Source of the DNA: Protostelium mycophagum
Taxonomy: Eukaryota; Evosea; Variosea; Protosteliida; Protosteliaceae
DNA: 38,376 nucleotides
NCBI GenBank assembly: GCA_002081555.1
Contig: MZNV01000629.1
Coordinates: 1-38,376 of the forward strand
Reading direction: 5' to 3'
Part shown: one piece after another, positions 22,301 through 34,839 of the stretch
Position numbering within the stretch: the first letter of the stretch is position 1
How the letters are laid out: the number at the start of each line of letters is the position of its first letter
Translations under genes and position numbers: made by a program
The notes under the pieces: model-generated
Told to the model about the DNA's origin: nothing
Databases searched by the model: none
Seen by the model: the letters and a program-made list of their open reading frames with translations, nothing else

Positions 22301-25300
22301 CCTCAGTGGTGGTTATCACTTGGCTTGAGGTCCATGCTTCAGTACTCGTGTATCCATTCAGATTCAATGGAGTGGGGGTATTGTAAGAATCAGTATCTAA
22401 AGAGGTCAAAAACATCATTGCATCAAATTCGGTACCTCCACTTCTGCATTGACAGGGAGTAGAGCAGACGGCCACATTAGTGATTCCATTGCCGTTGGGA
22501 CCAGAGGAATTCGTCAAAGTTATGGACAGCAGCGAGACTCTTCTGTTTTGGGCTATTGGTACAGAGAATATACCACTCTGCCTTGTGAACGGATAGTTGT
22601 TCTGGTCAAGCGATATAAACCCAGAGAAACTGTTATTTGAAGCCAAGCTTATAGTGATAGAAGAGATGTTCTGAGGTCTTAAAAGTTGTGCCTGTAATAG
22701 GAGTAAGATTGATGTTGTATAATGTTGGTTTCTCACCTGAATTGAAGAAGGGAAGGTTGAAACAAGCCAAGTGGTATTCACCATACCATCAAAAGCGTAA
22801 TAAGCATTCCCAGAATTAGTAGCAGACGTAGAATTTACGCTACGCAAGGTGTTCACAGGATAGGATGAGTTGCACAGTGTATCGACCGAATCCACCGTAG
22901 GGCCATGGTCACAGTCACTCACCTACAATGATAAATATATGCGTCTATATGAGATGAAGTACCTTCAAATTAGAACCACAATAGTTGGATTGACAGGCTC
23001 CGTTTCTCGTACAAGCGGTATCATACGCATATGGCGCTATGATGGGTTAACACAAATGGCTAATAATACCATAATCTACCTGGTGAGAGGAGGAAGCATT
23101 GGTTGTAGATACAAGACCATACGGAGGAGGGATTGTACTGATCTACGCAATCGATATCGGACATACAGTTGACACAGGTGCCAGATGCACACCTGAAATT
23201 CATCAAAAAAAGGCTCCGATTGTCACTCGATATTTTTAAAACTCACTTGTTTGTTTGACAGTCAGAATTAATGCGACAGGGTCCGTTGACATTTGATAGA
23301 TAACTAGTACATTGTGCGTAATATGTGTGGCAGTATTGCCCTGCAGGGCACGTACCGCTCAAGCATGATGTACACATATGAGTATCTGGATGGCACAATC
23401 CGGAGATGCATTCACTGACGAACTGTCAATGTCATGTCACATGTCATACCGCTTACCTTCCGCTGCTGCATGTGGCATTATTTGATTTGGTATTGATACA
23501 TATGTCACCATTGCAATATTGTCCTGTCGGACATAGCACAGTAGAGCTCTGATCATTCGAGCACGATCTACAGAGCTGGCCGCTGCCACATCCTGAAAAC
23601 CATCACTATTTAAACCGACAAATATAATCACCTATTGAAAGTCCATTCACTGGGGCGCATTGTCTGTTGCTCGTGCATTGTGAACCAGGAGATAATTGTG
23701 GCGTACAGCTCGCACTAGAATTGCAGTACCTTCTCATGTCAACTTGAATTTTGAAAAAAAGGAGACCCACAATGATGAACCGCATGCGTCTTGATTTGGG
23801 TTGCATTGTGTGCATATTCCGGTGTAACAAGACAAGGATGTGCACATAGAATTGCTCGTGCAAGGTGTTCCGAGAGGCTTTCTGGGCTGGCACAACAGGA
23901 CACTCTGGTTGCAGAACTGATTGGTGCTGGTGGGGATTAGCTTAATTCATATAAAAATCCGCTCACCCTGTGCAGTCTTGGTCGAAATAACATTCAATGC
24001 AAGTATTGTTAAAACACCTCTGACTGGCACAATCTGATGCTGAAGAGCAGGAAGAAGTTAGGGGGAAAGCCGGTCCACAAGAGCCATTCACATAGCAGGT
24101 GTATTTGTTCGCGCCATCTACGACCGGTCAATTTCGATCGAAACAATTTCTACTCACTATTTAAATAGCTGCAGTCGGCCGATATTTTACAATTTATACA
24201 CAGAGAATTGTCTCCGCAACGGTTACTGTCACATTGAGAGTCATAAGTGCAGGATTTTCCGAGCGCAACTGTTGATATACATGATCCTGCGTTAGAGCAT
24301 GTCTGAGTGGCAGAACATTGCTGTGGCCGGTACGAAAAGGGAGGGCATTGAACGCATTGTGACTGATAACACTGTGATGACTGGCAATAGCTCGAGTCCT
24401 GGCATCCAGATCCCACACCCTTCTTTGCCTGGCATCTGATCGAATCAGAAGAATTGTAGAAAGACTCTACTTACGTATTTGATGAATATTCACAGAATGT
24501 TCCGTTAGGGCAGTCGTTAGATACAGTACATTGCACACAAACAAAAGACAACGCCTTTTGAGATGCACAATATTGTCCGTTTGCCAGCGGTTGTCCTCCT
24601 TTATCTCGAGAGGGGTCTCCATTCTATTCATTAGATGTTGATTTTGAGATTATTATTCACTTACCGGAATGGTGGTAGAACACGTGCCTAAACTGGAGCA
24701 GAAGCCACCACTACAATCGGAATCCTGTGCACAGGTGCGACAGAATGATCCGGTCGTTTCCGAGTGGCACAAGTAAGGTGACACGCATTGATTAAGACTA
24801 GAGTTACAGGGCGAATTCAGAGCTGGAGCTCTTTAGAATGGAATTGGTGAAGTAAGACTGACCTAATTTGGGAACGCACAGGTTGGAGGCACAATATTGG
24901 TTACTGTTGCAGTCCGAAGATGACAAGCAGGAGCCACAACTGCGTTTTGTTATAAACAGCATCGAATGTGACAGGTCTTACGTTCTACTGGATGTACATA
25001 CGTAGGAACAAAAATTCGTTCCGAGAGGGTTGCATGGGGTCCCGGGGAGTAGGCTGGGAATACATGCCCCGTTGTTGCATTTTCCGTTCGAACAATCTCC
25101 GTCTGTTTGGCAGTATGTAACCATCAAGCTGTCAACAGATGATGGCACCTTGAAAAAATGAGAAAATCGACTGACAGACAATAAATTCCTACCGGATATC
25201 CTCTCATCATCGTTCCGTTCAGATTGACTCCAATGCATCCCGTTGTAGATTGGCACGTCAGATACCATCTCACGAAAGAATCACCCACAGCCTTCCCAAT

Positions 25301-28300
25301 AACGGAGGACCCGGTGAAGCCCAGAATTTTGGTCAAAGAGAATGACGTTTGATTCGTGCGACAATTGTAGATGGAAGATGTGAATAATCCGCCTGGCGAA
25401 GTGGCACCGAGGGAACAGTCTGCATCACATATTCCAAGGTAACATGAATCTACGAATTGTCAGCACATCGAGTTGTAAAAAACTTCTCACTCGAAAGGCA
25501 AGCGCTGGAAGAATTACAAGCCGTTCCCGCCGGGCTTCTGGGGACACATTTTGATCCACTGCAGAACGAGCGGTAGTCACAATCCGAATCAACGGTACAA
25601 CTTGCTGTCAGAGTGACGCAGAGTCCGTTCTTACAGACCAAACTGTTGCTGTTACAACCGCAAGATGCGGGTAATCCGCAACGGTCCAAAGCGAACTGAA
25701 CCACGTTAATTAATGCGATGTAGACGAGATAATAACTCACCGTATTACATGTTCCGGCCACACACGGACTTCCACATCCTGTCTGGTTGACACAAACTTG
25801 AGCCGCTTGATCACAGAATCCGCTGGAGCATTCTAAATTCGCAAAACATTGGGCACCAATAGGTTGTGGTGTTTTCAAACATTGGAAGCCAACTGAAGCT
25901 GAGATACGGTCACTCACCTACCAATTAATTGTTTTTACCGTCATAACCAGAAGGGCATGAACACTGGAAGATTCTTCCACAAGAATCTTGCTGTGGACCC
26001 CATGTGAGAGGCTGGCATACCTGTGGACAAGGTAACTGACATTTAGAGTCAATACAATACAATCCAGCCTATAAATGATCAGAAACACGAGCTGAAAGAT
26101 TCTTACTCCACAAGTGAGCCCCTTAGGATCAGGACAAGCGCCTGTAAAATTCAGTGATTGTGGAACAGTGTAAATCAACCTCCAGCTGGTATAGTTAGTG
26201 GAGGAAGTCCTGGGCACCGCGGATAGGAAAACGTAAAGGTTCCTGGGAATTGCGAGCATTCCATCGTGCCTGCGAGATCGCCACATTTGCTGCTACAGCT
26301 GTGTATGATATATTAGCATTCTGATATTAATATATCATAATACCTCTGACATGTTCCGTCACCAGCACAATAATAATTTTGTCCACAGTCTGACGATGAC
26401 CCGCAAGCGCCATTCTGGCCGACCGGCTGAATATTTTAGAAAACTCAATCATCTTCACGGAGATACAAATGCATAGACTCACCGTGCACACCAAGTTGGT
26501 CTTGGAATTGGTCTGTATTACGCATGAACCACCCAAAGGACAAGCATTCACGGAATCGTAAGGGTAGCATCCGTATGTTCCATCAGAATTAGTGGTCAGA
26601 TCTCGCTTCACTAACGATGAGATGGGATCGGCAGATCTCTTTGTCGACGTCGACACCGAAAAGTCTGAAGGTTGGAACACCAGCATAACTAGGGAAGGGC
26701 CTGGTGGGGGTCCGTCCGCCACAAATACCACCTTATTCTTGACCACGTTGGCCGATGCCTGCACCCGATCAACAATTATATCTTCAATCTCTCATTCACT
26801 TGGCATTTGAATTTGTTGGTGAGATAATCTACAAAAGCGAGGCAGAAAGCACCCTTGATTCCAATGGGTGCCGACGCAGCAAAGCTGAAAATCATGTTCG
26901 GGAGCGTCGCTCCGGTAACATTAGAGGTCTTGGAATTTTTGTAAGTGCGTAAGCCTATCCCAGGGCTCCACGGAAGCATGTTTGTGTCCAGATAAGATCT
27001 GGCGAAGGATGCGGGCCAGTTAAAAACATCGGTGTATGTCTCGCTCGTTGTGATAGGTGGGATGGTAATGTTGAATAGACTTGTGTGCATTGAATTGAGC
27101 AAACCTCGGCCCATCACGTTGAAGTCACCAGCTCTCATTTTGGTGGTGAACTGTAAAATTATTATATAAAATCGGGAGATTTGTGGTAAATCATATTGCA
27201 GTTTTAACGTAAAGACTTACGGGGATAAAGCCTGTATATATCGGAGCTGCTGGGCATGAGACAGAGCATGTACCGTCGTAGCACCGTGTCAGAGTGGTGC
27301 CCGAGCACAGGCACTGCTTCAGGTCTGTGGCACAAGTGTACCCGTCCGGACAGGGAGTTCCATCAGTCCCCAAACATTGAGCAAATTGCTGATCTATGCA
27401 TTGTCGAAAGTCGCTCTCGCAGTTCCCGTCACAGCGAATCGGCTTGGAGCATTTTTTGGAGTCGCATAGAGGCGAAGACGAACAGGTGCCGTTTGGGCAG
27501 GTGAAGGGTGCCGTGGGGTCGACGCAGGGGGAGAACAGCAGGAGGGAGGGAGGTACGGGTGCACATGTGTCGTTTTTACCTCCACAAACATTGCAGACGT
27601 CGAGAGTGGCCGGAGTCGGGCGGGCTACACCGTCGCATCCCACACATGTATTGTTTCGTCCTTATGTTTTTAGAATTATATCGGGCATATTGGTCTGACC
27701 TTTGCACACTCCGCAAACGTCCAATTTGGCTCCTGATTTGATGATACCGTCACAACCCTTACAAGTGCTGTTGTCTCCTCCACACACACCACAGAGATCC
27801 AGTTTCTTATTGTTACCCTTGATGCCATCACATGAACACCCGCTCACACCATCACCTCCACAAACACCACAAGAATCGATTTTTTTTGGTGCAGTAAAGC
27901 TGGGTACCTGTCCTGATTAGTCCTTTTCAATGTTAACATGATTATTCAACAAAATTATTACCCCATCGCAGCCCATACACGTGGAATTATTTCCTCCACA
28001 AACTTGGCATACATCCCACTTAGGACCATTCGGCTTGCCATCACAGCCAAGACAAGACGTACCATCACCTCCTTTCACTCCACAGACATCCACTCGTGTG
28101 CTTTTTGCATCTTGACACTGTCCAAGATAACCTTTCTTCGATCAGGTGTGAATCAGGTCTAAAAGCCTCACATGATCCGGAAGAACACTGAAGATCTTGT
28201 GTGCAGACCGAACCGGAAGTCTGATTTCTACAACCATTTACCAAGTCGCAGTATCCCTCTAAATCCCATGTAATGCAGCAGGAAGGACAAATAGAATCCA

Positions 28301-28540
28301 CACCACAGCTTGGTGTGGCTGTATTAACTTGGTTCATGTTGATCGAACCCGAATCAGGGTTTTGGGAGAGTTTGACCTTCTTAAAATACACATCCCTTTC
28401 GTCGTAAATTAAATGTCGTTGCATATCACATGAAGAAAAAACGATTTTACCTTGGCACTCTGATGGTTATCTCTATATCCACAGCACAGAGCGATAAAAC
28501 TACAAGACATATAAAGATGAGTTCTCGAAGGTTCATCATG
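19342..28540 (-). CDS. Giant secreted Cys-rich, mucin-like, multi-module surface protein
   Basis: Starts at 28540 with a signal peptide (MMNLRELIFICLVVLSLCAVD); first intron about 28399-28452. Order: a short N-terminal region; CGVCGGDNSTC-CxGCDG repeats (about 28170-27590); a Cys-rich segment; a ~250-residue domain I do not recognise (about 27145-26600); a long chain of small exons with Dickkopf/EGF-like Cys spacing (C-x4-6-C-x3-4-C ...; about 26450-22930); a discoidin-like segment (YYAFDGMVNTTWLVSTFP, about 22810-22450); a Ser/Thr/Gln stalk (about 22340-20945); and seven C-terminal modules of ~80 residues (20930-19345). Estimated at 2,700 residues in more than 20 exons. No transmembrane segment or GPI signal at the end, so probably secreted. 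One gene is favoured because exons join in phase across each gap I checked, but two genes cannot be excluded. A role in adhesion or an extracellular coat is inference. Confidence 0.7.
19345..20930 (-). repeat. Seven tandem ~80-residue C-terminal modules
   Basis: Pattern: C-x6-8-[LVM]-x-C-x-[ND]-G ... hydrophobic/aromatic strand ... [LM]-A-x2-C-x4-C-x-[AS]-F-[DN]-S-x-G-x-L ... L-[YW]-x-[KR]. Examples: SLALACAVDPNCRSFDSDGN, LAAACVQQENCTAFDSTGAL, MAKICGQVQDCTAFDNSGTL. Module 2 (about 20560-20680) is only a half module. Module 6 (about 19640-19850) keeps the fold pattern but has no Cys, and module 7 keeps only the first pair. The same module occurs twice in the lectin protein at 1872-4527. Confidence 0.75.
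20945..22340 (-). repeat. 18-bp repeats encoding AQTSTE/AQTSTV/AQSSSQ mucin-like stalk
   Basis: About 70 hexapeptide units of form A-Q-[TS]-[ST]-[ST]-[EVQ]. The most regular part is 21100-21780, where higher-order groups of several hexapeptides repeat almost exactly. Thr and Ser make up more than half the residues, with no Cys and no Pro-rich runs, as expected of an O-glycosylated spacer. The regularity keeps another minus-strand frame open for 230 codons (21106-21798), which is a shadow. Confidence 0.9.
27590..28175 (-). repeat. CGVCGGDNSTC-CxGCDG Cys repeats in the giant gene
   Basis: Five to six ~25-residue units such as LDLCGVCGGDNSTCKGCDG and LDVCNVCGGKNDTC, interrupted by short introns. 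The same short pattern is widespread in secreted proteins, including the ADAMTS Cys-rich/spacer boundary and many protist surface proteins. It is structural (disulfide-rich), and no enzyme activity is implied. Confidence 0.7.
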
Positions 28541-28699
28541 TTGCTCTGAAAGCTTGGCGGCTGCCCGCTTCCGAGCTAAATTGAGATGTCCCTACAGCTT
28601 CGGAAAATGTCAAGGTAACTCTCAGGTATTCTTAGGAACAAAACGAAGCACAGCTTCCAGCTCATCTCATCCATCGCAAGCACGATCCGCACAAAGATC
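28541..28699. promoter_or_regulatory. Bidirectional promoter interval, giant gene / TIG gene
   Basis: Only 159 bp separate the divergent start codons at 28540 (-) and 28700 (+). No TATA box or 9-mer copy was recognised. Shared control of the two secreted proteins is a reasonable inference. Confidence 0.5.
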
Positions 28700-30510
28700 A
28701 TGAGGCGCTACTTACTTCTGCTATCCTTTATCTGTATATCAGTAGCTTTCAATGTCGTCGGATTGAGCCAATTAGAATGGCCAGGGGGAGATCTACACGT
28801 GTTCATTTCTGACTACGATCAACTCCCTGCAAACATGACTGTCAATGGCCAATATTGCAGCAACATAACCCGATCGTCAGATAATTCGACCTTCGTCTGT
28901 CGATTAGGGGTAGGAGTGGATACAGATAGCACCAACATCACACTTTCGACGACGAATGAGACGGTGTCCTTGAATGTCGGACCTGTGAAGGACAACAATC
29001 CGTGCATCTTCACATCTAATAAGAGAGTCCGCTTTGATCTCGCACAACTCTCTGGGCAGATTCTGGTCGCAGCATCAGACAACTTCACTGCTTACTGGAA
29101 TCCTTGTGGGTAAGTCGCACCTGCATGAAATGTTTTCGCTCATTCTTTAGAGTTTATTCTGGAGCAAATGATAATACATCCTCTTTATTTATCGTACCGA
29201 ACAACGGACTTCCCAACATGACCGTCATCACCACTGCCAACCCAACGTTCAATGAAGATCCAACGAGTAAGAAATACACTCACAGCCACAACTCATCATG
29301 TACAGATGACTTGAGTGTGTTCTTCAGCGGTGCCTCTCCCGATGAGTTTGATGCTGTCATCTCGGTCAACTGTACTGGAGCCGTCAACGAGACCTCATTC
29401 TCTTTCGTAAAAGCAGACTCCACTATGCTCACTTTCAGCTTACACTTCGACTGTTTCAAGGTGCCTCTCCTGTTGTCTTTGGATTCCATTTCGCCCGTCC
29501 CTGTTACTGGCGGGAACCGTTTTATTACGGTCTACGGGTCTGGATTTGGCAGTAATGCTTCTCTCATCTCGGTACAATTTGCCGAGCACGTCATCACTGA
29601 ACCGGACGTTCAAATTATACAAGACAACAGCATCACCGTAACAATCCCAGAGTTACGCAATATCGCCCCAGCCTATGTCACAGTAACCGTCAACGGGGTC
29701 CTTTCTAGCAACGGATTATTCTTCGACAACATCGTGTACCAAGCACCACAGATTCTTTACATGGATGATGCTCCAACAGAGGGCGGCGTCATATTCATCA
29801 CTGGAAACTACTTCACCTCTCTGCCCCTGATCACCGTCAACAATCAGGAATGTTCCAACGTGATTTTGTACAACACCCACACCGTCTCATGTGTCGCCCC
29901 GCCAGGCGAGGGGGTCAATCTCCCCGTCATCATGGAGATTAAGAATCTTACCGGACAATTCACGTTCAATTACATGGCACCTTGGATCACCACGTTCAAC
30001 ACCGTCGATACGTCTGGGGGATTATTGTACATCAGCGGAAGTAACTTTGGCAGAGATCCAGACGCGGTGATTGCTGCTGTGTACAATGCGGATAATGCGA
30101 ATATCTTTTGGTGTGACGTCATAAATATCACGGACCACAACCTCACATGCCAACTAGAACCGGGGACGGGGATGTGGCTCTTTGTGCTCATCTCAGTGAA
30201 TTTACAAGAGGCCGCCGCCTTCGGCTTCCACTACAACGAGCCAGTTATCAACAGCACCATGTACGTCCCTTCAAAGCAGAGCGTAGCACACCCAGAAGTT
30301 TTACAACCTGCCAAGATGTTTGTTAGAGGAAACAACTTCGGAACGGATGTCAACAATATTTTAGTAACGGTGGGAGGATACACGTGCGGCAACCCATACC
30401 TCATCACCAATCACACTCTCCTCATGTGTAATGTCTTTGCTGGTGTCGCCCCTCAGAATGTTCAAGTTATGGTATCAGACCAAGACAGCAACCTGTATGG
30501 ACATGTATAA
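28700..30510 (+). CDS. Secreted IPT/TIG-domain protein
   Basis: Signal peptide MRRYLLLLSFICISVAFNVVG. Intron 29110-29150 (41 nt) is clear; 29267-29305 (39 nt, gtaaga...gtacag) is a likely second intron that leaves the frame open whether or not it is spliced. IPT/TIG immunoglobulin-like repeats follow, with the usual P-x-x-GG-x(3)-[IV]-x-[IV]-x-G-x-x-[FL] starts: PVTGGNRFITVYGSGFG, APTEGGVIFITGNYF, DTSGGLLYISGSNFG and a fourth near KMFVRGNNFG. Many N-x-[ST] sites. About 580 residues, no transmembrane anchor. In social amoebae TIG proteins serve in cell-cell recognition and adhesion; here that is inference. AATAAA at 30511-30516 follows the stop directly. Confidence 0.82.
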
Positions 30511-30585
30511 AATAAATTGAGAACTACAGAGTTGTAGAACCATTCATAAACAACAATGAGGTATTTTCCACGGCAATGTTACAGA

Positions 30586-30591
30586 TTTATT
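30586..30591 (-). terminator. Minus-strand AATAAA of the MACPF gene
   Basis: TTTATT on the given strand, three bases past the TAA stop of the minus-strand MACPF gene. The 83-bp gap (30511-30593) to the convergent TIG gene also holds a GTTGTAGAAC near-copy of the dispersed motif. Confidence 0.6.
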
Positions 30592-30593
30592 GT

Positions 30594-33500
30594 TTAAACT
30601 CCGATAATCGGAGACATGGTGTACTTTTGTGTAGGGATATTGCGGCACGATGTACCGAGGTTATAGATGTCAGATGATGACAGTGCAGGTGTAGACCCGT
30701 TATTCCACCCCGGCCACTGTTGATAGTAATATCCCAACACGTCGGTAACCGTGGAGAACGACTGCATCAAGTCACTGCATGTTTGGTTCGTTCCCCAGAG
30801 CTGTTCGTAGGCACACAGAGTGGACATCACTGGGGTAGAATAGAGTGTCTTATTGGTCAATAAAGGCCCACTAAACTCTTCAGGACTTGTGTAGGAGTTG
30901 TAGAAATGATATCAATTACCAGGCTGTGAGGGCGGTTGCGGTAATGTTAATATGGGGTGTAAACAGTATGCTCGCCGTGCTCGTATACACTAAAGATTGT
31001 GCGGAGCTGTCAAATGTGACGTATTGGACCCCCGTAACAACTGATGCGGGGAGAAAACATCCTGTGGGCGTCGGGTAGATATTTACGTACATCTGTCCAT
31101 AGTAACCCATGAATGGACCTTCATATCTCAGCTGCTCGCATCTTGACCCGATGTAGACAGACGAAAGACTTATGGACACCTATTTTACGTAAGTGAGCTC
31201 CTCTACAACGGCATCATGAGGTACTTCTACGCACCTGATTTAGAAGATTGTACGAGTTGAGAGTCGGGGTGTAAGTGGTCCTCTTAGTCAATTGAACTCT
31301 GTAGAAACCGTTGCTATTTATGTAAGGCGTCACCGGAGATCCGAATTGCAGTTCGATGTTCAGCACAACGTTATCCCCTATAAATGTAAGTTTTAAATCT
31401 CCGCAACAAACACAACGCATTATTTCTTCGCGATTTGTGCGTTGTAGATGAAGAATGAAACATACCGGGTGTGATTCTACTGTCCGTGAATAGCATCCCC
31501 TGCATCCCGTTTGACGGATTGATAGCGATTTGTACAGCCCAATTTGTGCCCGGAGCCGAACTGAACTGAGACCCGTCCAGTATCAGCGTGTCCAGTCCCA
31601 AATATTTGTGCCCGTTGGACAGCACCACACCGGTCGAGGGGTAGTTCCAAACGGCGGAATTGCAGTATGCGTTAGAGAAGCCGGGTGCGGGCCTGCCGGT
31701 ACATATCGTACTGCTTTGGATTCTTGCCGAGTAAGGGTCCTGCTGGAAATCGTTTGGTGTTGATATGTCCACTTTCTGGCGAGATTTAGTTTCGATGAAT
31801 GATTTATTTCAGTATAAAAAATCTAAAAATAGAACTGACCATGATGGTGCCAGGGTTTCCATTAAACCAGTGTACAGTCTGGCCGTTAGCATCGGGTGTA
31901 CATAAAGGGGTGATACAGTTGTAGTTTGACACTCGGTTCACAAGCATCTGCTGATCTCCGGTGATACTAAATATTAGATCTTGTACTGTTCCATGATTTG
32001 GTGGGCTTGACCACGTGACCACAATCTGGAGATTTTTCAGCTGTTGTAAAAAGGTTTGGATTACGTATTGTGATGATTTACCTTCAATGCGTTTGTGGGA
32101 TTAGTCATAGGTATGGAGCAATAAATACTGTTGTCCCAGTAACAAGTGGATAACCTGGTGTCAGGTGACACTGTCGACAGACAGGATGTCGACGTGCAAG
32201 TCCAAGAGTCTAGGTCCACATTATTTGTACTTGACCCAAAGTTGTATTCCGCGGAATTGGTCACATCTACAACGGAGATGTACTGCACCGGAAATCCGGC
32301 GGGAGAATCTCCTGCAGAATAACCAGTATTTTCGTTACGTAAATCCGTAATATTGAAACTCTGAAGAGGACCCATGTATACATCCTTGATCTCAAACGTG
32401 TACACCTGTCATCATGTCATCATCATGTCACCATGATGTCGTCTACAACGAACCTCCCCAAGAGTAAAAGTACTTTGGACGTCTGCGGTGCTCGATAGAG
32501 TGAGCCATTCTCTTTGTGCTTGCGTTCCGGCCATCCTAAAAGAGAAGGGTCCAAAAATACAACCGGGGCATTGTCCTTGATCGGGTTTCATCACGATCTA
32601 CAACGAGTCATTACGGAACATGTGTTGATTACGCACGGTGATCCGGTACACTGTAGATTGCCACGGGTTGTAGTCCGCCCCCGTGAACACGTTAGCTACC
32701 GCCCGCATCCATCTGTTTCTCACCTTGATCGGTCATCATGATATCATTCAATATGAAAATGATGATTATCATTTAGTGATGGACTCACTCTGAATCCGTT
32801 TACGTTATAAGGAAGTAGCTCCACAATGCATCTCAATTTATAGTCTAAAGGAACTGGGTATCTGTCGATGGTTGCGGACCACGTCGCAAAGGATGTGGAT
32901 GAATCCGAAGAAAAAGAGCCAGGAGCTCCACCTTCTGCCAGTATAGAGGACGACTCGCTAGATTTCGTCCCTCCCTTCTTCATTCCGTTGTCGCCTGTTC
33001 ATCATGAACCAATGTCTAAATATCTCATGTTTCTGAACTGCATTGTGCTCACCTATCTTTCCCAAGTCGAGGCCTAGTCCTACTCCTACAGATATATTTG
33101 TTCCTCCTGGTTTAGAGACAGACACGGTCACTCCAAAATTGACCGACAGGGCGTCCTTCTGAGTAGAAATGTCGCTGGAGAAAAAGGATGACCTCTGCAC
33201 GGCGCTCAACTGGGTGAGTTTCCCGCCCATCTTGGCCGACTCGATGTAAAGAGTCCCGTATTTGATCACGAGATCTTCCCAACCAGAATCGGTCGAAATG
33301 CAATCGGCCAGGTCTGAAATGAATTCTTGAGAGAGAGACGCCTCTCTTCTATTCATGGAGTACGTGTACATGACACATTGAGAGGTCGTAGAGGCCAAAC
33401 GAGTGGAGGAATCCTTCTGAAGCGAAGAGGCGATTACAGTGTCTCTTGCTTTTGAGTAGCCTCCGCTTAGACCCAACCCCACACCTTCATAAGTACCCGA

Positions 33501-34700
33501 AGCACCCAGCTGTAAAGAGGCAGCTGTATTTATTATTATCTAGTTGAGTAGGCACCTACATACTTGTGGTGGCATCGCGCTGTGAGGACATCTGTTGGCT
33601 ATTGGTGAAGAAAGAGGAGGTTGTTGTATATACACATTGTGGTTGTGGAAGAATGGAGATGTCTGACGGTACGAGGTACTTCTGCTCTCTATGTATGATG
33701 AGTAATGGACAACGATTTTAACTGACCTATAGGGATCAATGATCATCCTCTCGTCGTCTTCACAAAAAGAGAACTCGAAAAGAGGAGCTGAGACAGCATC
33801 TCCCGTCAAGTAATCACGTCCACGTGCCAAGATAGAGAGGCCAGGGATTACATATTGTGCTTCATTCAACAATATCCCGGTTGTGTCATCGGCCGTCTTG
33901 AATCCATAGAAGGTTTGAAGTGGATCACACGTCACCCCCAAATTCTGTTGAAGACATTGTTGGACTGTCTGTGTCGGATCTGGGCAAAAATCTGAGATCA
34001 AATCAGATACGTAAGACAGACATCTGTTCGACTCACTTGTTGGCAAATCAAGAGCTGGAAGAGGGCTGTATTGCTGGAGAAAATTAGAGATTGAATTTTG
34101 AGCAACACTCGTACTTTGCTGTAACTGTAGGTGACGCCAACTGCTGGAACTGCCAATTGGAATTGGTAATTATCAGGGTATAGACCCAAATAATCTGTGA
34201 CATTGTCGAATCCAGGATAGGTTCCATTGTTGATACTGATTGAGTAATCATCTCCCACAAAGAGATAACCACCAGAATCTATTTGGATGGTGAAGAATGC
34301 ACTCTCGGTATATCTAAAATGTAAGCACTGAGCTCGTCGCAGTTAAATTACCTGATGAATTGAAAAAGAGATGCCGTCCCGGCAGGATTTAAAGACGGAC
34401 TTGTGTTTGGCGAAGTGAGAGCCAGCAATTGAGAGGCGGTGGTATCAAGTAATACAAAGCTGGAATTGGTCTGCTCTTGAAATTGAAACACAGAGGCAAG
34501 CTCTACAGCCATTGCATTGCCGCTCAGAAATCCATTAGAGTCTATAGCAAGCCAGCTGTCTGTCGCCTTTGATCTGATGGAAGCCAAGAATGCTCCTGAT
34601 GGCTTTACAGCCGCAACACCTTCATCATTCAGGAATACAGCTTTTTGAAGACGAAAGACATACCCAGTAGAAGGGAGACAAAGAGGATAGACCTCAGCAT
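30594..34700 (-). CDS. Secreted MACPF (perforin-like) protein, copy A
   Basis: Start at 34700 with a signal peptide (MLRSILFVSLLLG) followed at once by an intron. N-terminal beta-trefoil/fascin-like segment (WLAIDSNG, ELASVFQFQ, TASLFQF; about 34615-34100). MACPF domain about 33990-33060, with LARGRDYLTGD and the signature region WEDLVIKYGTLYIESAKMGG, where the family has Y-G-[TS]-H-[YF]; here His is Leu. A Gly/Val-rich amphipathic stretch (about 33060-33140) resembles a membrane-inserting hairpin. A long C-terminal part follows, with a segment that may be PLAT-like (GPFSFRMAG ... DLDSWTC) and further unnamed domains. About 1,170 residues, about 15 short introns, no frameshift. MACPF proteins oligomerise into membrane pores; the target here (microbial prey or self) is unknown. 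Confidence 0.82.
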
Positions 34701-34839
34701 CACCCGAAGGTTCTGTGGTTCTGCCGGGGCAAATTGTTTTTTGAGAACCTGTCCTTTGCCTCGCTTCCAGCGAAAGCGTCCCGTTTTAGTTTCAGTTCTC
34801 AGCACACGCCTTCCGAACCACGAAGCAGCAGCACAAGCG
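34701..34839. promoter_or_regulatory. 139-bp bidirectional promoter between the two MACPF genes
   Basis: The start codons at 34700 (-) and 34840 (+) are 139 bp apart, and no other coding sequence lies between. No TATA-like box or copy of the 9-mer was seen. The head-to-head arrangement suggests the paralogues arose by inverted duplication and are co-expressed. Confidence 0.6.

Noticed and set aside
32405-32445. CATCATGTCATC simple repeat as a regulatory site
   Set aside because: Short microsatellite-like sequence inside one MACPF intron, without further support.
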